From assembly GCF_026151205.1 (NCBI RefSeq), contig NC_087079.1, positions 14,634,445-14,694,444 of the forward strand: a stretch of DNA of 60,000 nt. Reading direction: 5' to 3'. This document shows positions 11,101 through 23,100 of this stretch, piece by piece. Below the pieces are notes generated by a model. It searched no databases. It was not told the DNA's origin and worked only from the letters and a program-made list of their open reading frames with translations. This stretch comes from Bolinopsis microptera. Taxonomy: Eukaryota; Ctenophora; Tentaculata; Lobata; Bolinopsidae. Made by a program: the position numbers and the translations under genes. Each line of letters starts with the position of its first letter. Position 1 is the first letter of the stretch.

Positions 11101-14100
11101 TTATTAATTATTATATTGTGATTATTGGTTAGTTGTTTAATAACGATCTAGTTTTTCTAAAGAATGGTTATTTTTAGAATTTGAACACAATTGGAAATAG
11201 AACAGCATAGAGTTTTAACAATTCAAAAATGTCATTTCTTTACAGTTTTTTTGAAGCGTTATTATATTATAAAAGTATAAAGTATTATACTTAATATTTT
11301 AAATTAAAAAAAGTCCAGTACAAAATGAGAGTGGACTATAAAATATGCTGGAGATCTATATATACATGCTTCTTAATTCGTAACAAGTTCACAAGTCTAA
11401 TCTAATCTGATCAATTCTAAATTGTTCACTGTTCATTATCGATTGGTAGGTCTAAGCAGAATAAATTCACAGTTCCTGCTCTCTTCAAGTCTCAGGATTC
11501 AAATTACTGCTCTCTCGCTATTCCTTCATTTCCTAATTCCTTCAGCTGTATTAATGATTCATGTACAGATCATCATCCTGGATGACTGAATCACGTGGAG
11601 GTAAAGCAGGTCTAGCACTACAGGGACAATCAGGACACATGCACTTTCTACCACTCAGCTGTACGGTGCCACCACAAGGTTCAGGAGAGTAACTCAGCTT
11701 CAAGTTGGAGACGTTCCTTGATTTTATCTTGAACCAAATAACTAGTGATAGTATCAGTACTATAACCAAGAGTGTGAGTATCAGGCTCGTTACTGACAGA
11801 ATATCTATGCTGCTTGACTTTTGACACATTGTTTTGTCCTTGGATGGTGACGTTTCTTCTGGACATCTAACGCAATCTGCCCCGTTTCCAATGTGAAAAT
11901 CTGGGCATTGGATACAAGCATAACCTTCCCAAGAATGTCCACTTGGGCAGGAATGACACTTTGTAGATTTTGATGACGAAACTGTGAAGAGTGGGCACAT
12001 CGTGCAGGAGTCAGAGTAGTCTTTGCTGTAGTGGTTTTCAGGACATTCTTCACACGTGTTCGAATAGGCATTCCAAAAGGTACCTGCTCGACATCCACAA
12101 ACACCAACTTCAGACTTTTCTTTGTCACAATCTACACAATGCTCGCCATCCCAAGATAATCCTAGTGCACAGAGGCATCCTTCGGAGAGATAAAAGGAGG
12201 TTGCATCTGGTGGACATTGTGTACAAATACCTTTAAGTTTGTGTTTATAGAAGTTGGCTGGACAGGGACTGCAAGTCCCTTTTGTGTCAGAGGTCCAAAA
12301 CCAGCCATGACCTTTTTGGCAGCTGCACCCTTTTCCATGATCAAGTGGAAAGGAGTCTCCTTGGCAAGGAACACATCTATCGGAATCCATACCTCCTTCT
12401 CTGCTTACAGTTCCCTTCTCACATTTCTCACATTTATCAAGTCCTGCAGTCATATACGTACCTCCAATACAGGTGCAGTGAAATGACCCCACCGAGGAAG
12501 AAGAATTTACTGGGCAGGGGAGGCACACCATGTTAACGTTTGGAGCTGGACTGTAAGTCGAAGATGGGCATTTTTCACACATGTTATCCTGTCGAACTTT
12601 ATATCCAGCTGGACACTCAGAAATCATTGGCGAAGAACACGACAGCCATACATCTTCGCTATGGTTATCCTCCGATGTAACCATGTCAAACGAGCATGAA
12701 GGCAATATATCTGTATACGTACTGGTTGAACACACCAAGTTATCAACCTTTATGGGAAGGTTATTTTGAAAATTAGCTTCGAGACCATGACTCCAGTTAA
12801 CTAATGTTCCATACCCCATTAATAGGCATATCCAGTTTGCGGTGAAGTCATTAAATCCGTCATCGCAAACTGTTCCTCCTTGGTACATCAGTAGTCCGTG
12901 TCCACTTTGTGTAAACGTCTCGGTGAACTTATCAAGAAGGTAGAAAGAGTTTAGGTCTCCTCTTTGTATTCTTCTTTTGCAGCTCAACCAGACATCTTGA
13001 TAATGACTACAATCGTGGTATGTAAGATAACTACACAGTGGTACCACTCTACCGGAACACTGTACTTCGTCCAGTTTTATCGGGCAGTTCTTCTGCCAGG
13101 TGTATTTCTCTCCATGATTCCAATGGGCAAAACGTGACTTGTATCCCATCATGCGACAAATCCACATCGCTGTCACAACATTGAAGGCACCGTTACAAAC
13201 AGTACCCCCATTGAACATGAGAACACCGTTTCCACTCGTAGTGACTTGTTGGTTAGCATCCAGCAGATAGAAACGGCCAGCCCAAACTCCTGTAAGATGA
13301 TTTATTTAGTGCAGTGATATAATATGGTGATAGCATTATTACTGATAACGATGCCTATGTCCCGGGAGAATCAGTAGAGGTTTTCAAATGAACGTAGGTG
13401 TAAGTAATTTCAATTCTAACGTTATTATAATAAAAACCCACGTTACCTTGCAAAGAGAGCATTACGAAGACTGCAAACAAAATCATCGCTTCAAAATTGA
13501 ACTCACAAAATATGTTTTATGAATCACCGACTCGGTGCGATTGCTCCACTCAAAACTCGAAAATTCAATTTTCGAGTTTAGCCAGAATATTCGATCATGA
13601 TTTCGGAGAGTCTTATTTAATTTTATGCCATCCGCGACACATATAAATAAGATTTAGAAATTAGAGTAGTTAATACAATCATAGCATTTTATCGGAGAGT
13701 AAGCATACAACTCCATACATAAATAGCTAATAATATGGACAAAAGGCTTATTTAAACCCAAAAAAATCTATAAATCCGATGGGGTCAATTTTACAGCTCA
13801 ATTTTTCCAAAATATCTACACAGCTTAGCAGGAGTATCATATTTCATGACCTCAGATTGCGATTTGTTTGTAGCAATTCCACGATCTTAAGAGGGGGGTT
13901 CACCCTGATTTTTTTGTAAAACTTGGTTTCGAGACCAACAAACTAGGACCAGTGACCAAATTTTTGAGGGGGTCCCGGACCCCAACCGCCAAACGGTGCC
14001 CGCGGGGCAGCCACGCCCATATTTGGTCGAAATCAGGCCCAATTTAGCCAAATACCCTGAACATGACCAAAACCCAGATTTTAGGTGCTTTACTTGTAGC

Positions 14101-17100
14101 TAGTGGTCCCCTGAACTCGTATATGAACTTTCATCAAGATTGGACAAAAAATGACTGAGTTATGAGCTAAAAACTATATGCCCATATTTGGGCATACGCA
14201 CTAAATTTGATCGATTTTGGCCCATAAATTGGTCAAATATCAATATTTTTGAATGAAACTAACTTTATATGAAAGGTCAGCCTAAACTACACATTCTCTA
14301 TGATTATCAGCTCAATATCTACCTAACTGTGGATTCTGTGTTCAAATAATCACAAGAAATGAACAAAATCGCCCATATCTCAGTTCGCGATATTTGCAAA
14401 ACTGACTTCGCTCAAAACAATAGAACTCAATAGGGTTTCAATATTTTTTCATGAAATTTTCAGAATCAACGTAGAATTGTCTCATGACCTTAAGTTTTGG
14501 GACAGAATTTTGAGTTAGGCCTTTAAAAAAATTTGGCGGCCAAATTCTAAATTTAGCAGTGCAAATTTTGGAATTTGGCCGCCAAATTTTTTTATCTACA
14601 GTCATTTGTTGTCCAATCTTGATTAAAATTCATATACGAGTTCAGGGGACCACTAGCTACAAGTAGAGCACCTAAAATCTGGGTTTTGGGCATGTTCAGG
14701 GTATTTGGCTAAATTGGGCCTGATTTGGACCAAATATGGGCGTGGCTGCCCCGCGGGCACCGTTTGGCGGTTGGGGTCCGGGACCCCCTCAAAAGTTCGG
14801 TCACCGGTCCTAGTTTGTTGGTCAACTGCTATCTCGAAACCAAGTTTCACAAAAAATTCAGGGTGAACCCCCCCTTAATATTATGAGGTTTGGAAAGTGG
14901 TACCCTAACCCGTTCAACTTTTTTTTACAAAAATTCAACTTTGAAATTTTAATCAATGGAAGGAAGCTACCTATTTGATGGCTGAAACCCAAACAAGACC
15001 AATGAAAACCAATTCCAATCTCACGACTTATCTCTTGCGATTGGCCCAGGAAACTAAGATAGGTCAGTTAGTGTTGTGGTAACTTACTTTGGTTACTTTG
15101 GTGTGCTTCATAGAGTCCTATATCGGCCATCGGGTCATCAGAGTTGCTGACCACCCGGACAGCGAGATCGCTGCCTTTATTCCACTCCAGTCTAGTAACG
15201 AGTTTTCATTTCGGCAGCTGTATCCTGCCACTAGAGGCTCATCCGGGAATGATTTCACAAACGTTGTAAGCATTTCTTTAAATTGCAGGGGATCTTCGAT
15301 AGTATGCATGTTTGGTGGGATTAAGTTCCACAATCGAGGTCCTATTACTGCAACTGCAAACGAATTGTCGAATGTCGTAGAGCGCTTGGTTGCGCTGACT
15401 GCTAGATTTATTCAGAGTGGGAATAACTGCCTTTTGGCCATGTCGGAGTGTTGCGGAGAACTGGATGTTGACATCATTTGCGCACTTGCCGTGCAGCTCT
15501 TTCCACATGTCGATGATGGTATATCGTTTAGATACTGTATGCCATCTATTCTCGTTGTGGACGTACGCTGAACCCCTTCCAGTTGTTGGACGTCTCCACT
15601 CTTGGAAATATTCCATAAGGGGCAACAGAACTCGAGATGGCTTCTGATGAGTGATTTGTAAAGGGTCAGCATGGTGACTTTGTTCCTCGTTTTAAACAAT
15701 TAAACGCACTCAGAACCCAAGCAGCAACTTTACGAGCACGTTCGGCTATAAGGGTAACGTGGGGACTCCAGGATAAGTCAGCTGAAACCATCACCCCTAA
15801 ATCTTTTACCATTTTGGAAGGGTACTCATTTCCTCTCTGAGCTAGCTAGTGTATATCAGTTTCTTGTTGGTGTTTTGTCTGTGTTTGTTTGTCCATAGTA
15901 GGAATTTACTGTAACTTTGGAGACTGGGCGCAGTAATGTCCCAGAGGGTTTGTAACATCATGGATGCTGACTAAGCTTACCTGATCCTCTCCAACTTGTA
16001 TTAGTACACTACTTCATTCACACCAGTCATTTCACTACATTAAACTGATTGAGGTTATGCCCTTTGTACATGCTGAAGCGATATGCTATGATGAGTGGAA
16101 TATGAGTTAGGATCAGTTTGGTCCGTTTCATGGCAATAACATTTATTGATTTTGTATTAACCCTTCGGGGCTTGCGTGACCCTTATCATAGAACTGGTTT
16201 TCAGGACTGGCAGTCTGACCTATTGCCTTGCCAGCATAGGTGTACTTATATAGTTTTGCATGGTTCAGTTGCATAGTAGTGTCCGAATTGCACTGATTCT
16301 AGCCCGAGTAGTGTTCGAAAGGGCGCCCTGTTTTGACATACCTCCTGAGCCGGTACTCATTTCCTCTCTGAGCTAGCTAGTGTATATCAGTTTCTTGTTG
16401 GTGTTTTGTCTGTGTTTGTTTGTCCGTAGTAGGAATTTACTGTAACTTTGGAGACTGGGCGCAGTAATGTCCCAGAGGGTTTGTAACATCATGGATGCTG
16501 ACTAAGCTTACCTGATCCTCTCCAACTTGTATTAGTACACTACTTCATTCACACCAGTCATTTCACTACATTAAACTGATTGAGGTTATGCCCTTTGTAC
16601 ATGCTGAAGCGATATGCTATGATGAGTGGAATATGAGTTAGGATCAGTTTGGTCCGTTTCATGGCAATAACATTTATTGATTTTGGAAGGGTATAACATG
16701 TTGTCGTCTGAGACTTGGTATACTTGGGTTAGAATGGCAAATGGGTGGTCTAGCAAGGTGTTGTGAGGACAATGTTTGTGGACAAGTAGCTCAAATGTAT
16801 CCTCGTGAAGTGCCATGTTGTTGCATTTTGCCCACTTAACGGCACCGGACACAGTTGAGATCATGCTGTAATATCTCAGCATCTGCTAGACTATATATGA
16901 GCCGTAGAATTCGGGTATTATCTGCAAAGAACCTGATGATTGATCCGGTGACGCACAACTTCATGTCGTTGATAAAAAGTATGAAAAGCAACGGACCCAA
17001 AACAGTTCCTTGAGGCACTCTGCTAAGGATTATAGCAGCAAGTGATGACACTCCATTCAGTACTACACACTGCTTGCGGTTAGTCAAGAAGGATTCGATC

Positions 17101-20100
17101 CATTTTATCAGCTTTTCGTGGAACCCCATCTGATTCATTTTCAGAAGAAGCCACCGGTGATCCACTTTATCAAAAGCTTTCGCGAAGTCCAGGTAAATAG
17201 CTAGTGTTGTGGTTATTCATTATTATATTGTGATTATTGGTTAGTTGTTTAGTAACGATCTAGTTTTGCTAACGAATGGTTACTTTTAGAATTCGAACAC
17301 AATTGAAAATAAAACAGCATATAGAGTTTTAAAATTTCCAAACTGTTATTGCTTTACAGTTTTTTTTAAAACCGTTATTACATTATAAAGTATTATACTT
17401 AATATTTTAAATCGAAGAAAAGTCCAGTACAAAATGAGGGGGGACTATAAAATGTGCTTGAGATCTATATATTATGGGCAATTCCACGTAGTGTAATTCA
17501 CACTTTGCACAAAATTTAGCTTTTAATTGCATGCTAATTGTAGGCTAACATTAGCATCATGATAATATAAAGTCAGAATGAAGTTTAAACGTTTGTGATG
17601 ATGTGGCAACAAAAGTTTAATGTCTATCTCTTATACTTTTTATGTGAGCAGCATTTTAAAAAGTAGACGTTATTCACAGGCAGAATTTGGTGTTTTAGAA
17701 ATCTTGCCTTAAAATTGCAATTCGTGCCCCAGTGTAATAGCAGAAGTTACAATAAGGCTTGATCACAATAAAGTACACATTTTTTCAACTTCCTATGTCC
17801 TTCCTAACATAAATTTCTGGAATGTGTGTAGTACAGGGACAATATAGGAAGTAAACGTTATTCACATTTGGACGTAGTGTAACTCACACTCTGCCCAGTT
17901 GCTCTGTTTGTGCGTTGTATTGATGTTTGCTTGTTCTTGATTTGGTTGCTGCTATTGTAAAATGGTGAAATAGACTGACTATTACTGATTTTAAATTAAA
18001 TTGACTACTAATCGGTCCAATTAGATACTGGTAATGGTGTAGATTACACCCTACTGCCATACCACAGTGGTCGGGGCGCCCATGCGAGGTAGACATAAGA
18101 TGTAGGCATGATTAAGGGGTATGATATACCACAAAACATGCATTCTAGGGGTATCTTGCCCCAAAATAACGTTTAAAAAGGTTTTTAGAGTGATTAAATG
18201 GATATTTGACCTCAATTATTAATTTTACCTCATTTTTTGTCAAAAATTGCATTTTTTGGCAATTTTTTGCCATTTTTTAGGACAAACTACAAAAATAAGT
18301 TGCAAATTAACTTTGGTAAGCATCTATAAGTTGATCTATCTGTAAGTATAGGACATTTAGAGTAATCCTAGAAAAATGTACAGTGTAATATTGTGGCAAG
18401 ATTTTTTTATGAGCTCTCAAAGGTTCATGATTAGACAGAAATTTATAACTTTTTGAATCCATTTTTAGACCATTTTATCACTTATATCAATTCTAAACTA
18501 CTTCTTTGTGTTTTTAATGTGAAGAGGTCATCAAGAGCTTTAATTTGATACCTCTATACATGGTTTTTGATAAAAATTATAATTTTTTGGGGCAAAAACA
18601 CTGCTCTTTTGAGCAAAATTTAGTTACGTGACAAGAAAATAAGGTAATTTTAGCCCCAAATTGCTGATATTTTCTGAAAATAAGCCTTTAAATTACTTAA
18701 ATAAGTGTTCCCAGACCTAACAATGACTATAAAACACTTTCAAATCAATTTTGATGTCCTTATCCATTTAAAAATCATTATTTTTGCGATTTAAGGTCTA
18801 AAAGTGGCACATTTTGCCCTGGCGGAACCCTAATTTCGATTAAATTACCAACACTTTCAGGCAGTTGTTGAAAATAGGTCCCTGGAATTGCCCTGGAAGT
18901 ATGTATGTATGTATGTATGTATGTATGTATTTTGACACGGGGCAGCGCTAGACCCCATGTAGTGCCCTCAACCTACTTTTAGATTTGAAGGTCATAAAGG
19001 CGACAACAATGCCAAGAGGACAGCGCAAGCCGGTGAGCTGTACACTGGGCACGCGCGCGTAATAATAAAGCTCAAACAGGTAATAGACCCCGCGAGCATA
19101 TAGAATCAGGATTTTACAGGATGTGGGCAGCCGGCCCTGTGAAGGTGATGGATGCGTGCAAATCTGAGGGCTTGAAGCGAGTGTATTGTGGAGCTAGCGT
19201 ACTCTGATAAGTGAAGTAGCCCGAACCAGGTAGCTCACCTGCTCCGCATCGCGGGGGGCCGCTCCAGTTTACAGATGTACATGCGGAGATATGTCGACGC
19301 TCGTGAGTGAATGGGGAATAGCTGATTTGTGCGAAGGTAATGTGTGGGTTATGATGGTGCTGTTACTTTATAAGTTCTAAGCTTGTAGAATGTGTTGCGG
19401 GAATGTAGTATGGGCAGTGACAGATTCAAGGTTGATGGAGATAATTAAAACAACGAATATAACTGCAATTGTAAAAAGTAATAGCAAATATTTGTAAGTG
19501 AATCTCGATTGTTTGTGAATCCTCTTTATCGACACTAGGCAGAGTATGATGCTGAGGCGAAGTTCGGGACTGATCTGGTATCATCTTCCTTGAGTTTACT
19601 AATCAGATCAACCTGGAGTGATGGAACGTTTCAATTATGTGGATTTGTCGTAATCTCGTGGATTAGTCGTAAGCTCGCGCGCGCGCAGGCTCGCGCGCGC
19701 ACTAAATTTTCTGTTTAAAAAATGACGACTATTAGGTTGCTACGTCCTTGAGTTGTATGGCGTTCGCGCGTTACGTTTAATGCGGGAAATTTGAAGGACG
19801 GATTTAACCGGTTTGAGTAACTGGATTTGATTGAAGATGTGTTTGGTGGAGCAAGGCGGTAGGTTCGTTTTTTTAGGGGTGATTAGTGGGAGTGTTCTAA
19901 CCTGGTGGTGGTGGAGGAACTGCTAATACCGGATGAAGGGGTACCCTGGAGGCAGTGATTGGATCTCTACTGGTTTGGAGAGTGGGAGTCCTTTATTTAG
20001 GTTGTCTGATGAATATCTGTGTCAAGTCGTCAATCTGGAATAACTCGAGTTTTAGTAATTTATAAAGTGGGCTGTAACATTGCGTTCCAGCCCTGAGAGG

Positions 20101-23100
20101 GAAAATAAACTAGTAAGAAGATGTAATTATTGGAAAATTGATGCAGATTACATTTATTGACTGATCAGAACAAGGAATAATGTTATGTGGAGTCCAACTT
20201 GTAGTTATTCATCTCATGTGATGGTTTAGCGAAGATTTCTGGATCGGAGTAGTATGATGCAGATATCAGATTTCGTAGTGCTGATCCATTGTGTCGATGT
20301 ACTGCTGCTTAAACTGGTTTCCACGTATGTATGTCACAAGGGTAGCCGGGGTACTCGAATCCTAATTAGATCTCTAGCTTTGTGTTCGCCGTAGAGTGGA
20401 GAGTGGATATCCATGTGTAGGGTTGAAATTCCAAGGTTGCTAAAATGATGATGGTGTTAGAGAAAGACGCAAGGTGTAACATGCGTTACACCGTGGTAAG
20501 AAAGGCATTATGGTAGCAGAGAATGCATTATGACAGGAGAATGAGCGAAAGTAATGCAAATGAAAAAAAGGACCGAATTGACGAGGTGATTGAGTGAGTG
20601 AGATGCTGCATTGCTACTGGCTGACTCGCCAGCAACAATGCAAGTCCAAGAAGAAAGAAGGAGAGACACCGTCCGTTATCTGGGTGAGCCACCACCGACA
20701 GTGCTCCCACTTATGTGGGGCTGAGGGTGTTGGCTCCAAGAACCAGCCGTGAGCGAACAGCGCCTGTCCCCCTCTATGGTTAACTTGAGAGTAACAGGAC
20801 TATGCCATTCTCCAGGCCAATCCGTTCAGTAACCAGCTGACCCAGCACCACCTCTGATGGAAGATGTGGTTCGGATTGGACTTCGCTAGGATTTGTCAGT
20901 TTTTCTGTAGACACTAATGCTCCCTCGAGGAAAGACATGAGCCCCGGCGAAACTGACCAAAAACGTGGCAGGGATTCTCACCCTACAGCCCTGGAAGTAT
21001 TGAAAGTACAATTTATTTCACAACAAAGCATTTAAACCACTTGTTTTATTAATTTTCCGCTGTGTAAATTACACTACCAAGCTGTGAATTACGCTACCTG
21101 TGAATCACACTACCCCTACTTTTTGCACTTCCAGTGTGACAAAACGAATGAAATTTTCTGACCTTTATAGATGACTAAAGTTGCCGTTAGAGAGAGAGTT
21201 ACGAATCAAACAGACTTATAGTGTAGCCACAGTAAAACATTTTTCACTATTTGGTAGCGTTATTCACACGCGAAGAGGAAAAATTTGATCATAAGACACT
21301 CAAAAAGTAAAGAAATTTGGCCCTCAAAATTAGGCTGGCCTTCTATCTGAAGCCCACTAGGTTGATATACAGGATAAAATATTGAATTCTACGATTGATA
21401 AAGCTCCCTAAAATCTTTCGGAAAATAACTGGATATTCACACTAAAGATACACTAAATTTAAGCCAACTTTGACGCGCTACAGTTTTTAAACTAGGCTAG
21501 ATATCAACAAACGGTTTTTTGCCCCTGAAAATATGGTCAAATATCTTAAAGATTTTCTATCTCTCCCAAACCACCTCCAAACTTTATTATTTTGTTACTG
21601 GTTACCGTTATCGTGGAATTGCCCATATATACATGCTTCTCTAATCTAATCTGATAAATTCTAAATTGTTCATATTGTTCATTATCGATTGGTCGGTTTA
21701 AGCAGAATAAATTCACAGTTCCTGCTCTCTTCAAGTCTCAGGATTCACATTACTGCTCTCTCGCTGCTCATTCATTTCCTAATTCCTTCAGCTGTATTAA
21801 TGATTCGTGTACAGATCATCATCCTGGATAACTGAATCACGTGGAGGTGAAGCACTACAGGGACAATCAGGACACATGCACTTTCTACCACTCATCTGTA
21901 TGGTACCACCACAAGGTTCAGGGGAGTAGCTCAGCTTCAAGTTCCTTAATGTTATCTTGAACCAAATAACTAGTGATAGTATCAGTACTATAACCAAGAG
22001 TGAGAGTATCAGACTCGTTACTGACAGAATATCTATGGTACTTGACTTTATGCACATTGTTTTGTCTTTAGAGGGTGATGTTCCTTCTTCACATTTAGTG
22101 CAGGATGCAGAGTAGATTGCGCTGGAGTGGTTCTCAGGACATTCTTCGCACTTGTTTGAATAAACATTCCAAAAGGTACCTGCTCGACATCCACAGACCT
22201 TATCTCCAGTTAGGTCTGTGACACAGTCCACACAATTTCCCCATCCCAAGATAATCCAACTGCACAGGTGCAGCCTTCGGAAAGGGGGAGAGAGGTTGCT
22301 TCAACTGGGCACTGTCTGCATGTGCCTAGTGTCTTGAAGCTGTTGACTGGACAAGGGCTACATGTTCCTTCTTCAGCAGAAGTCCACAACCAGCCATAAC
22401 CCTTATTGCAGCTACATGCCTTTCCGTCATCAATTGAAATCATTCCTTCTGGACACAGAACACATTGTCCAGATGACGTGCTTCCCTCTTTACTGGCTGT
22501 CCCTGTAGGGCATGCCTGGCAACTGCTGTAATCTGCGCTCAGATATGAACCCCCTACACACGTGCAATATGGGGATGCAGCAGGAGAGCTTGATCCTTCA
22601 GGACAGTGCAAGCAGGTGAAATTGGTGTTTGGTGTCGGAGAGTAGGTTGTAGGAGGACACTCTTGACACAACTTGTTCTTCAGCTTCACTTTGTAACCTG
22701 CAGGACATTCTGCTATGACAACTGAGTTGCACCATATCCAGATGTCCTCGTCATGGCTGTCATCAGCGGTTCCTATTCTACTCTGACATTTGGGTAATAT
22801 GTCGGAATACGAGGTATTAGAGCATACTAAATTGTTCAACTTTATCGGTAGGTCGTCTTGGAAAGAAAATTGGCGGTCATTAACCCAATCTGCGGCATTC
22901 TCGTACCCCATAAACCGGCATATCCAGTCAGCGGTGGTGTCATCAAATCCGTCATAAGAAACTGTTCCTTCTTGGTACATCAGTAGTCCGTGTCCGCTTT
23001 GTGTAAACATCTCAGTGTTGTCAAGAAGGTAGAACGAGTTTAGGTCTCCTTTTTGTATCTTTATTTTGCAGCTCAACCAGACATCTTCAATATGATAACA

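Larger units (their letters stand above)
11064..15046. repeat. tandem segmental duplication, unit A
   Basis: Unit A begins inside spectrin exon 12 at ggcccaggaaactaagatag, runs across the donor and through the antisense SRCR gene, and ends at ctcttgcgattggc (15046). The same start sequence reappears at 15043 and opens unit B, which ends at the same ctcttgcgattggc at 24484. The head-to-tail junction shares ggc. Both units were about 3 kb before later insertions; A has gained a TTAA element. Confidence 0.92.

Noticed and set aside
20340-20360. tRNA B-box-like ggtactcgaatcc
   Set aside because: No A box at the right distance and no cloverleaf could be drawn.
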